In this document: positions 1-9,196 of the stretch, piece after piece
Layout of the letters: every line of letters starts with the position of its first letter
How positions within the stretch are numbered: the stretch's first letter is position 1
Assembly (NCBI GenBank): GCA_037447655.1
Contig: JBBHKE010003272.1
Coordinates: 1 to 64,000 of the forward strand
Direction of reading: 5' to 3'
Origin: Zygnema cylindricum
Taxonomy: Eukaryota; Streptophyta; Zygnematophyceae; Zygnematales; Zygnemataceae
Length of the DNA: 64,000 nucleotides
The notes under the pieces: model-generated
What the model saw: the letters and a program-made list of their open reading frames with translations, nothing else
The model's database searches: none
What the model was told of the DNA's origin: nothing
Translations under genes and position numbers: made by a program

Positions 1-156
1 ACAGGGTACTTTTCTTTTCCACTCCATTCCTCCTTACTATCTATGTATATCCCTGAAGGGGGGGTAATGAACAAAGATGGGCATTATCACGGATCCGGAG
101 AAGCATCAGCATTTGGGGTGGATTGTAGGCTTCTCATGCACACCTCCTTGGACATC

Positions 157-480
157 TTACCTGAACCTCCCGGTTCCCAGGCACGCTCGACACCCTTTTT
201 GAGCTCGGGCGACGATGCAATGCTTTTCAAAAAAGCGTTGAATCCAATGCTGACTGATTTTTGGCTTGATCTCTTCACCATTGTCGTCGGTAAATTTTGG
301 CGCACCCTCATTTTTTATATCGACGATGATGTGATTTGCCATTTTTCCCACAATGACAGTTGACATTTTCAATCCCACCTTTTGAAATCGGAAGAATTTG
401 TCCACTAGCTCCTTGTGAACCTTGAAAATCCATGGTAACTCTTTCCTTCTTCTGTAACGCCATATCGTTACACCTCTCTT
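157..480 (-). pseudogene. possible helix-turn-helix fragment of a pogo/Tc5-type transposase
   Basis: An open minus-strand stretch reads through a segment with the spacing W-I-Q-R-F-F-E-K-H-x-I, preceded by a DNGEEIKPKIS stretch. This resembles the second helix-turn-helix (CENP-B/Tc5 type) at the N-terminus of pogo/Tigger transposases. There is no DDE catalytic domain: the frame closes at 157 and no continuation is visible to the window edge. If real, it is a short relic of a DNA transposon. The match is by eye on about 40 residues, so a chance resemblance or another DNA-binding protein is possible. Confidence 0.3.
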
Positions 481-798
481 TCCAAATCCACGGAAGATAG
501 GTGAGTAGTCTCCCTTATCCCTTTAAGCCACCTTTATACCCACCATCACATCGGTACTCTGGATGGAGTAAGGAAAGAAAAAAAATTTGTGAATTATTAT
601 GAAGATGAATAAGCAATTAGTGGATGTGCCGATTAGCAAGGACAAGCTATCGTGGCTGAATGGCGTAAAACATGACTCCCCTAAAAATCATGGTTCAGCG
701 ACGACTAAAATTCCTCGCTGCTTACGGATGAACTTGTGTCGTCGCTTTATTGAACAGGCCTTACTAATTAAAAAAAAAAAACTTTATGAGTGTGTGGG
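481..798. other. no recognisable feature
   Basis: AT-rich sequence with short A-tracts. I see no LTR motif, no supported ORF and no RNA gene here. Confidence 0.5.
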
Positions 799-1687
799 TT
801 AGCGACGACAAGATAAAAATACAAGAAAAGAAGAAATAATTTGCAAATCACATACATATTGATTACCGCAATTTTTTTTGAGACAACTCTCGAGTGAGCA
901 TCCCCACTTGTTCTTGTTTGCGGCCAATTGGTCAGTGAGTGCCTCGATTATTTGTCGCCATTCCTCTTCTGTAGGTGGTGGAGATGGGGTAATCGGACGC
1001 TGAACCCGTGGGATTTCACATAAACGGGTCGCCTCACATGAACATTTCGAAACTTGTGTAAAGCCGAGGTACGAGCCGCACGCTAAGCCATTACCTTGGG
1101 AGTTTTTCCTCAATACTTTAGGGCGGCGTATAGACGGAGGTCCCACGGATGGTAAAGCCGCAATAAGTGGGGAATATTCACCCGAAAACCGAGGTCGTAG
1201 TGAATAATCCACGCATGCTGTGGATCCGCATCATCGAATTGCCGTATGTGGGCGAACATCGAGCCTCGATCGTCACCGTCGATGAAGAGCAACGTCGGAT
1301 GAGCGAGAACATTCGCGGGGGGTGTCTAGAGTTTTCGGTCGCAGATTTTCCCTCGGGTTTAGGGAGCGAGGTTCACCGTACCTCCAGTGCTCAAGCCATT
1401 TTTCAACCGGAATGTAGTGCTCGGCCCGAGGCACAAAACTGTCAATGTCCTCCTCTCCCGTGGGAGGAGGAAAAAAACAATCAAGATCCTCAACTCGGTA
1501 AGGAGCTTTAAGACCCAGATTTCCCAATACAACGCCTCTCTCCATATTCGGTGATGGAGGCGCCTCGAACACGTCGACATCATCCACATATTCATCCTCT
1601 TGTTGTCTTTCCTCGCTATCCGGACTCTGCTCGTCCTCGGTGGCGGGCTCATCCACATCCTTCCATGCCCGAATATCTGTGGGATGT
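799..1687 (-). pseudogene. repeat R, first copy, left part (acidic ORF, 3' half)
   Basis: The minus strand encodes a diverged copy of the acidic ORF seen intact at 62274-62840. Shared stretches include DEPATEDEQSP, a PPSPN.ERGVVLG motif, HWRYGEPRSLNP and a DDRGS.FAHIR segment. Here a frameshift near 1290 splits the frame, and the protein runs on through 1110, beyond the point where the other copy is cut. The upstream half of the same repeat lies 56 kb away at 57926-58678, so this copy appears broken by the nested retroelement stack. Function is not recognised; the composition (Glu/Asp/Pro-rich) gives no safe clue. The stretch 799-1109 is included only because the frame remains partly open. 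Confidence 0.5.
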
Positions 1688-2855
1688 TGTACTAAAACTC
1701 TGTGACCTCCATTGGTCCTCAGAGTAGGCAGCTCTCAAGAAGCTTATCTAGTTAGGGCCAACTCGAAGTTAATACAAAACTAAATGATTGACCCCTTGAC
1801 AATCACAACCCCAATACAACTTCACCCTTGTGAAATAAGACTTTCTGTGTGCTTAGTTCCTTCAGAGAATGCAAAGTTAGAATATGAGTTTAGGACACAT
1901 TCACCCACTTTGACTTTCTTTTAGAAATAAAACCACCCTCTCAAGCAAAAACTCTGACGAACTACACCCTTGTTTAGCTTGGACTCTCTTGAGACCGCAA
2001 CAAAAAAAATCAATGAATTTGGTCAACCGAGTGAGTTGTAATTAAATGGCAAAATTTGCTTATTTATATAGATGCTCTCTAGGAGAGAGGCGAATACCTA
2101 CCAAAATAATTCTAAGTCCTAAAATCCCTCTCTAAGCTTCCTAGTTCTGAGGTACGTTTCATTTGTAAGACTGTACCGTACAACAAAGTTCACGTACCGT
2201 CGTACTTTTTGTATCGTTAATGTACAACATCGCCATAATATGACATTTGTCACATTCGGAATTATTATCTTGCGTTTTGGAAATCACGCGATCCTCCCGG
2301 ATCTTGCCACGTGTCATTTGGAGTGGTGGTACCCGAAAACGCCAAATTGTCCACTTCGAAATCCCTACTCGCACCACGACCGTTCGATAAAGACCGACAT
2401 TTAACATTGGCCGTCAAATAAAATATCATTTCGTTAATTCCATGGGATTCAAAATTGATGCGATCTAACGCGTTTCCGTGTACAGGCCATCCTGTAACTA
2501 GTTAAATGAAAGATACTACGTGTTCAGATTTATATAACTATCGTACCCTATATACTCTAATAGTGATCATAGTTTACACGATAAAGCTATCGGCTATCAG
2601 ATTCTTGACGAACGACAGGTACCACGATCAAATCCTGTGTCCATCAAAGATCCTTTTGGTAAATTTACCAAAAACAACAGCATGTCTCTCTCTCTTGGCA
2701 GCTTGGGCAACCATGGCTCTAGCTTCCTCTCTAACCTTTAGTGACAGCGACAAGTGTGGGGGTTTACAGAGTGGAGCGAGAGGCACGTTGCCTTTGGTGA
2801 CTTCCTTTTATTGATTTTCCTTTATTTACAACTCGAAAATACATACATTTGAACA
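1688..2855 (-). repeat. X 3' LTR
   Basis: Bounded by TGTACTAAAACTC on the left and by ...TTTGAACA on the right, that is TG...CA when read on the minus strand. It contains the family landmarks: the U5-end block at 1700-1760, a GTAC-rich zone at about 2160-2240, a tRNA-like T-arm (CGATCAAATCC) near 2628, and the CCATGGCTCTAGC hairpin block near 2710. Length is 1168 bp. Confidence 0.75.
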
Positions 2856-2881
2856 CTTCCGTTATTTTATGGTCTACTTTT

Positions 2882-3572
2882 TGCAACTCTGAGACCTCCA
2901 TAGTTCCTCAGAAAGGGCAGCTTGAAAGAAGCCTCTAGGATAACCCTGACCCCTTTGTGTTTCAACAAGATTAACTACCACCCTGGAAAACAAAAACTCT
3001 AACCACCTTCACCCTTGTAAAGGGAAAACTCTCCTGAGTGGATAGCAAAAAGAATCTTTGAATTTGCTCCTATTTGCAGAAAGTTATGGAGGGTCAAAGT
3101 TGACCTTTTGTACAAAAGCTCTCTGGAGAGAGGGTCCTATCTACCAAATTTTTCTAAGTCTTATCTCTCTCTAAAACTCTATCTACTGACGTATGACACC
3201 AATTATATTACTGTGACATACAGAAAGGTACAGCTGCCGGTGTACCTTCTGTACGGACAATGTACGATATGGCCAAAAAGTCGACACATATCATATCGGA
3301 TTTGTTTCCGTAATCCCTAGAGATGCCGAAATCCAATGTCGTGGTGCCACGTGTCATATGATATGGCGGTGACCATAAACCGCCGAAATCTTCTTTCGCG
3401 ATCTCGACATTTTTCCGACCGTCCGATCGAATGCCAATTTAAATCGTAGCCGTCATAAATATTTGCGCGGTATTTGTTTCACTATGGAAACAAATGCGCG
3501 GTACTTGTTTCTTCTCCGTACTCGTAATCCATACTTTTCATAACTAACTCTATGTATCCTGTATATAGTTGC
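2882..3572 (-). repeat. F 3' LTR, left piece
   Basis: Matches the F 5' LTR (51982 on) from its terminal TGCAACTCTGAGACC through the GTAC/G-box region to TATATAGTTGC. At 3573 it is cut by the LTR of G4. The other piece resumes at 38712 with CCTACACGTTAACG, about 15 bp of LTR having been lost at the join. Confidence 0.75.
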
Positions 3573-4420
3573 TGGAATTCTATTGGCTCCATTGCCACAC
3601 ATAATTCGCAGGTCCAAAGGAAGCTAATCTAGATAGTGCCGACTCGAAGTTTATATAAACCCAAATGATTCACCCTTTGACAATCAAAACCCCATTACAA
3701 CTTCACCTTTGTGAAGTAAGACTTTCTGTGTGCTCAGTTCCACCACAAAATGCAGTTAAAATATGAGATTTGGACACATTCACCCACTTTGACTTTCCCT
3801 TAGAAATGCAGCCACCCATACAAGCAAAAACTCTAACGGACTACATCCCTGTGTAGCCTGGACTCTCGTGAGTCCGAAGCAACAAGAATCACTAAAAACG
3901 GTTAGCTGAATTGATAGTTATGGCTGGCCAAAGTTTGGCTTTTGTACAAATGCTCTCTGGGAGAGAGGTGACTACCTACCTGAAATATTATAAGTCCTAA
4001 TCCCCTCTCTAAATCCTCTAGTACTGCGGTACGGACCAATCATATTACTGTATAGTACATAAAGGTACAGGTGCCGCTGTACCTTTTGTACGACCATCGT
4101 ACGACATGGCTAAAAAGTCAGCACATATCTTATCCAGATTCGCTCTTATAATCCTCAGAATTCTAGCTTCCAATTCTTATCTTTCCACATGGCGTCATGT
4201 CATGCCAGGTTAGAGAACAAAACCGTACAAAAAAGTTCAGGTGCTGGAGTACTTTTTGTACGAACAATGTACGATATTGCCATAACGTGACATTTGTCAC
4301 ATTCAGATTTGTTGTGTTACGTTCCGGAGATTCCGCAACCTGTAGGTTGTTGCCACGTGTCATCCGGAGTGGTGATGTCTACAAACCGCCAAATTATCCT
4401 TTTGGGAAGCTGGTGCTAAT
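3573..4420 (-). repeat. G4 3' LTR, left piece
   Basis: Starts TGGAATTCTATTGGCTCC, a diverged LTR terminus. It runs through the AACTTGGAGTC-type block, the U5 hairpin GGACTCTCGTGAGTCC and a GTAC cluster. It is interrupted at 4421 by G3 (duplicated CTAAT) and resumes at 16207. Confidence 0.7.
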
Positions 4421-4742
4421 TAAAATTCTATGGGCTCCATTGCCCACAGAATTCGCAGATCCAAAAGAAGCTAATCTAGAGAGTGCCGACTCCAAGTTGA
4501 TATAAACCCAAATGAATGATCCCTTGACAATTAAAACCCCAATACACCTTCACCCCTGTGAAGAGAAGACCTTCTGTGTGCTCAGTTCCACCACAGAATG
4601 CAAAGCTTGAATATGTGTTTTGGACAATATTCCCCAATTTGACTTTCCCATTGAATAAGTGCCACCTGTTGGAATTCAAGTATTTTCTAGGTCTAGAGAT
4701 TGCAAAATAAAAAGCAAAATAGTAGATATTGACAGCCTGCCT

Positions 4743-4802
4743 CTAACTCCTCCTCAAGTCCCCACACTTGTCGCAGTCACTGAAGATTGGAGGAGGAGTT
4801 AG
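4743..4802 (+). other. conserved long hairpin near the LTR start
   Basis: CTAACTCCTCCTC (4743-4755) pairs perfectly with GAGGAGGAGTTAG (4790-4802) around a 34-nt loop containing CTTGTCGCAGTCACTGAA. The same loop core with a differently spelled but still complementary stem is present in C3 (CTAACTTCTCTCTCC with GGAGAGGAAGCTAG, one mismatch near the base), in K2 and in G2. Paired change between families suggests the structure is kept, as DNA or as antisense or readthrough RNA. Confidence 0.6.
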
Positions 4803-4879
4803 CCATGGCTGCCTGTGCTGTCAAGAGGGAGACAGACAGTTGTTTTATAAGGAGTTTTCTCTAAAAGGTAGCTATGACA

Positions 4880-4960
4880 GTGCCAGGATTTGATCCTGGT
4901 ACCTACCGTTTGTCACAACCGCAAAGCCGGTAGTCTTATCCACATAGTCTAAATTGTACT
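4880..4960 (-). other. antisense tRNA-like module in C1 LTR
   Basis: On the minus strand the T-arm CCAGG-ATCAAAT-CCTGG is perfect (4883-4899). It is preceded upstream by a D-arm-like TAGACTATGTGGATAAGAC stretch with A-box spacing. The same position in the 3' LTR (8101-8117) carries the same arm. No convincing acceptor stem is seen, so this is not a functional tRNA gene. It may be an RNA polymerase III type internal promoter directed against the element. Confidence 0.5.
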
Positions 4961-5236
4961 AGATATTTCGGGGTATGATATTTATTTTAACAGTTACAAT
5001 AAGACTAATTCATTAAACTAGAACTATATGCATACTGCATAGAAACAGTTGTGTAAAGTACGACCTACGGTACGAATACGAAATAAATACCGCGCAGTTT
5101 GTTTGACGCCGGAAAGAATACCGCGCAGGTATTTATGACGACCACGATTGAAATCCAAAATTGATCGGACGGCCGCGAAGGATGCCGAGATCGCGGCGTA
5201 CGATTTTCGCGGTTTACGATCACCGCCACATTGAAT

Positions 5237-5402
5237 GACACGTGGTAACACTACATTGGATTGCGGCAACTCCGGAGATTACGGGAACAAATCCGGATAT
5301 GACACGTGTCGACATTTTGGCCATGTCGTACAATGGCCGTACATAAAGTACACCGGTACCTGTACTTTTCTGTACGACACAGTAATTTGATTGGTGCCGT
5401 AC
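5237..5402 (+). promoter_or_regulatory. C1 LTR promoter zone: two G-boxes and seven GTAC cores
   Basis: ACACGTGG near 5237 and ACACGTGT near 5301 are G-box/ABRE-type cores. GTAC occurs at 5328, 5339, 5348, 5356, 5362, 5372 and 5399, seven times in 75 bp, and a CCAAT-box complement (ATTGG) precedes the last. CGTACAA resembles the core bound by plant SBP/SPL factors; GTAC is also the copper-response core. Binding is inferred only. Confidence 0.5.
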
Positions 5403-5483
5403 TTCAGTAGATAGAGTTTTAGAGAGGGAATAGGACTTAGATAAATTTTGGGTAGGCAGCTGTCTCTCCCAGAGAGCACCCTG

Positions 5484-5490
5484 TATAAAT
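5484..5490 (+). promoter_or_regulatory. C1 TATA box
   Basis: TATAAAT within CTGTATAAATGG. A cap site about 30 bp downstream would place the U5 hairpins (5565 on) in the leader of the genomic RNA. The 3' LTR has the same motif near 8701. Confidence 0.55.
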
Positions 5491-5564
5491 GGCAAACTTT
5501 GGGCAGCCATAACTATCAATTTACTTGACCATTTTCAGTGATTCTTTTTGCTGCGGACTCAGGG

Positions 5565-5600
5565 GAGTCCAAGATACACAGAGGTGTAGTCGGTCAGAGT
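5565..5600 (+). other. paired U5 hairpins in the C1 leader
   Basis: GGACTC-AGGG-GAGTCC (5565-5580) is followed by TACACAGAGGTGTA. Other families have the same two-hairpin order with different stems: C3 has GACTCAGGGGAGTC then CTTCACATGGGTGAAG, and C6 has GGACTCAAAGGAGTCC then CTGCACGGGGTGCAG. A packaging or dimerisation role is plausible but inferred. Confidence 0.5.
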
Positions 5601-5859
5601 TTTTGTCTTCCAGGATGGCTGCATTTCTAAGGGAAAGTCAAAGTGGGTGAATGTGTCCAAATCTCATATTCTAACTTTGCATTGTGTGGTGGAACTGAGC
5701 ACACAGAAAGTGTTATTTCACAGGGGTGAATCTATATTGGGATTGTGACTGTCAAGGGGTCAATCATTTGGGTTTATATTAACTTGGAGTCGGCACTATC
5801 TAGATTAGCTTCTTTTGGATCTGCATACTCTGAGGGCCAATGGAGGTCTCAGAGTTTCA

Positions 5860-5874
5860 GGTTATGGGCCCACC
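5860..5874 (+). other. C1 primer-binding site (internal initiator tRNA-Met)
   Basis: GGTTATGGGCCCACC starts at the base after the LTR. It is complementary to the anticodon arm of initiator tRNA-Met rather than to its 3' end, the arrangement known for Drosophila copia. It is also translated as part of Gag. Confidence 0.75.
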
Positions 5875-6664
5875 ATCTAGGGTGCCTATGTTTGATGGAA
5901 CAAGCTTCACGTATTGGGCGTTTACAATGGAGGGATTGCTTTTCGAGAAGCACTTATGGGGAATTGTTGCAGGACAAGTGAGATGTCCGCCACCTAGCTT
6001 TGGAGGAGCTTACTACGGAGAATCATCTGAGACTGCCCAGAATATCATCCGGAGTTCAGATGCAACGGAAGGTGAAGGGAAAAACCTTTCCGTGGATGGG
6101 GAAATAGGGGAGAAGGAAAATGAACACCTATAGTGAGGGGAGCTAGGCTCTCAGCTATGGTACCACATGTAGGGATTAAAACTGAAGAAAATGACAGGAA
6201 AATATGGGAATACAAAAACAATATAGCAAAACATCTCATACTTAGATATGTGTCTAAGTCGATAGCTATCACTGTTTTAAGTCTAACCAAGTCTTCAGAG
6301 ATATGGGAAGCACTAACTCAGATTTATAAGAGTGAGACTATTCAGAGGCAGCAATTAGTAAAACAGGAAATAGATGCCTACGTTTATGAAGGCGGGTAGC
6401 ATGATAGAGTTTTGCAATGATATTGCTGCGTTATATGTTGAGCTTACTAGTGCGGGATATGTAGAATCTGAGGAGAGTAAGATTAATACACTAATTATGA
6501 AACTCCCAGATGAGTACGAAAACATAATTTGTTGTATGCAGGCAATGGATGGCTCCTCATGGACTTGGAGCTTTACCATGGGGATAATTCTTGTGAGGGA
6601 AAGCACTTTGGAGCTTCGTAGGGGAAAGGACAGGGTCAATGCATTTTCAGCTGGTGGTGATTGG

Positions 6665-6750
6665 CGGAAGCGTGATGAGAGGAACGGTGGTGAGGAGTGG
6701 AAGTGTGATGAGAGGAACAGTGGTGACGAGCGGAAGCGTGATGAGAGAAA
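6665..6750 (+). repeat. 33-bp in-frame tandem repeat in C1 gag
   Basis: Two and a half units starting at 6665, 6698 and 6731. Each adds 11 residues of the type KRDERN.GDE just before the zinc knuckle. An exact multiple of three keeps the frame. Confidence 0.8.
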
Positions 6751-7824
6751 GAAAGACAAAGGTAAACCTTATCGGAACTTTGGTGGAAAGAGAGGGAGAG
6801 TAAAAGGCACGGGAGCTTTGAAAAAAGGGGTGTGCTTCTTTTGTAGGGAACCGGGTCATTATATGGAGGAATGCCCTTGTTTGGAAAAACTTAGAAGTTG
6901 GAATGTGGATGAGGAGGAAGAAGGGGAAGAGGAGAAAGAGGACGAACATATTTTAGAGCTTCTCCGGATTAGTAGTATGGGGAAGAAAGAAAAGCACACA
7001 GTAATTGCACGAAGGCAACAGTGTGCTTTTGGAGGTATAAGGGAAGTAAAGAGAGAGGAGGTACTTGAGGATGTCGAGGAGTGTAGAGTGTATGACTTAG
7101 AAATGAGATAGTCAGTTCTAGGATCCATAAGTGAAAACGGGAAAGATAAAATTAATCAGGATAACTTTATAGATAATAGGGAACCAGAAAACTGGTCGGA
7201 AAGGGAGACTTCAACGGATTCCGAGGAAAGGGGAGAAGTGAAACTCGAAGAGGTTTCAAAGGATTGGGGAGAAGAGAAATATTTGATTAAAGGTTTAGGG
7301 GAGAAGAAATATTTATTGGGAATTAAATTAGAAAGTAATAGTGGAAAGAATTCCATGGGAGAAAGTGAGGGAAGTTCAGAAAACAGGGTAACTATCATGG
7401 ATAAAAAAATGAGTACGAAAGATGTAGATCTTATAAGGAACTTAGTGGGGACTAGTGTTTTTTGGGAATATTTGGGGGTGGATAGATTTGGCATCACTAC
7501 TTGGTGTGATGTCCCTTGTGAAGATGTGCCTGTAAAAGGGTTAGCATCAGAGAGTATGTTGCAGATTGGAGATGGGGCTGGCTGTTTGGATCGCAAGAGG
7601 GAAATGTGTTGGTGTGTGGATAAAAGAGTGATGAAGTGGATAAAATCTTTGCTCGAATTTATGAAAAATGGGATGTTAAATAAAATGTGTGATGCAACTA
7701 TTATTTCAGTTCATATAATGCACTGTGTTAAATACTTCAGTTTTATGAAAGGAAAAGGAAAAAGGAAAAAGAAAAGGAAAAAGAGGAGGGGATGTTTTGT
7801 TTACTTGTTTGTGGAAATTGAAAA

Positions 7825-7832
<8 letters not shown>

Positions 7833-7864
<32 letters not shown>
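7833..7864. repeat. (AT)n microsatellite
   Basis: About 16 AT units after an A-tract, at the end of the C1 coding region. Its length shifts the frame that in G2 ends at the conserved stop beside the polypurine tract. Confidence 0.9.
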
Positions 7865-7868
<4 letters not shown>

Positions 7869-7871
7869 TAG

Positions 7872-7884
7872 AAAATAAGGGGAG
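7872..7884 (+). other. C1 polypurine tract
   Basis: AAAATAAGGGGAG immediately before the 3' LTR. The motif TAG-AAAATAAGGGGAG, with the pol stop codon abutting the tract, is shared with C3, C6 and K2. Confidence 0.8.
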
Positions 7885-9077
7885 TGTTGGAATTCAAGTA
7901 TTTTCTAGGTTTAGAGATTGCAGAATAAAAAGCAAAATAGTAGATATTGGCAGCCTGCCTCTAACTCCTCCTCAAGTCCCCACGCTTGTCGCAGTCACTG
8001 AAGACTGGAGGAGGAGTTAGCCATGGCTGCCTGTGTTGTCTAGAGGGAGACAGACAGTTGTTATATAGGGGGTTTTCTCTAAAAGGTAGCTTTGACAGAG
8101 CCAGGATTTGATCCTGGTACCTGCCATTTGTCACAACCGCGATAGCCGTTAGTCTTATCCAGATAGTCTAAATTGTATTAGATATTATTGGGAATGATGT
8201 TTATTTAAACAGTTACAATAAGACAAATTCATTTAACTAGAACTATATGCATACTGCATAGAAACAATTGTATAAAGTACGACGTACAGTACGAATACGA
8301 AATAAATACCGCGCAGTTTGTTTGACGCCAGAAAGAATACAGCGCTGGTATTTATGACGGCCACGATTGAAATCTTATTTGATCGGACGGGCGCGAAGGA
8401 TGCCGAGATCGCGGCGTACGATTTTGGCGGTTTACGATCACCGCGATATTGAGTGACACGTGGTAACACTACATTGGATTGCGGCAACTCCGGAGATTAC
8501 AGGAACAAATCCGAATATGACACGTGTCGACATTTTGGCCATGTCGTACAATGGCCGTACATAAAGTACACAGGCACCTGTACTTTTCTGTACAATACAG
8601 TAATTTGATTGGTGCCGTACTTCAGTAGATAGAGTTTTAGAGAGGGAATAGGACTTAGATAAATTTTGGGTAGGCAGCTGTCTCTCCCAGAGAGCACCCT
8701 GTATAAATGGCAAACTTTGGGCAGCCATAACTATCAATTTACTTGACCATTTTCAGTGATTCTTTTTGCTGCGGACTCAAGGGAGTCCAGACTACACACG
8801 GGTGTAGTCGGTCAGAGTTTTTTGTATGCTAGGGTGGCTGAATTTATAAGGGAAAGTCAAAGTGGGTGAATGTGTCCAAATCTCATATTCTAACTTTGCA
8901 TTCTGTGGTGGAACTGAGCACACAGAAAGTGTTATTTCACAGGGGTGATCTATATTGGGATTGTGACTGTCAAGGGGTCAATCATTTTGGTTTATTTTAA
9001 CTTGGAGTCGGCACTATCTAGATTAGCTTCTTTTGGATCTGCATACTCTGAGGGCCAATGGAGGTCTCAGAGTTTCA
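7885..9077 (+). repeat. C1 3' LTR
   Basis: 1193 bp, the same length as the 5' LTR, with scattered substitutions. It ends GAGTTTCA, followed by target duplication CCACC. Confidence 0.9.
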
Positions 9078-9196
9078 CCACCTTGGCACGCAAAGACTCT
9101 GACCGACTACACCCATGTGTAGATAGGACTCCCCTGAGTCCGCAGAAAAAATAATCACTGAATTTGCTCATCCGAGCATTAAGTTATGGCTGGTCA

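Larger units (their letters stand above)
4667..5859 (+). repeat. C1 5' LTR
   Basis: Begins TGTTGGAATTC and ends GAGTTTCA. Inside, in order: a long hairpin (4743-4802), an antisense tRNA-like module (around 4880-4960), a G-box/GTAC promoter zone (5237-5402), a TATA box (5484-5490) and U5 hairpins (5565-5600). The gag start codon lies at 5840-5842, 20 bp before the LTR end. Confidence 0.9.
5840..7871 (+). pseudogene. gag: C1 gag with RNase H-derived tail
   Basis: The ATG at 5840 lies inside the LTR and the primer site encodes the QVMGPP segment. A capsid-type Gag region follows (LWGIVAGQV, a LMKLPDEYENI helix stretch), then a basic 33-bp repeat, then a zinc knuckle CX2CX4HX4C (CFFCREPGHYMEEC, about 6834-6875). 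A 1-nt deletion near 6121 and a TAG at 7109-7111 break the frame; otherwise the frame continues to about 7860. The C-terminal part aligns by eye with the end of copia pol: a KYLLGI stretch, NLVGT, GITTWCDVP, IGDGAG, and KWIKSLL before MCDATI. Two RNase H aspartates remain but the glutamate segment is missing. Reverse transcriptase, integrase and protease are absent. Confidence 0.75.
4667..9077 (+). mobile_element. C1: complete Gag-only (non-autonomous) Ty1/copia element
   Basis: Two 1193-bp LTRs (4667-5859 and 7885-9077), a primer site directly after the 5' LTR, a polypurine tract before the 3' LTR, and target duplication CCACC (4662-4666 and 9078-9082). The internal region is only 2025 bp and encodes gag plus an RNase H-like remnant, with no protease, integrase or reverse transcriptase. 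An empty copy of the same target position is visible in the related LTR at about 61291, where the two flanks of C1 are joined around a single CCACC. Confidence 0.9.

Noticed and set aside
4163-4505. Open frames at 4163-4363, 4197-4505 and 4476-4679, repeated exactly at 25396-25912
   Set aside because: They lie in LTR promoter sequence; exact repetition reflects the copied tract, not conserved proteins.
6355-7596. Minus-strand Ser/Phe/Leu-rich ORFs across C1 gag
   Set aside because: Antisense shadows of purine-rich Glu/Lys/Arg codons in gag.
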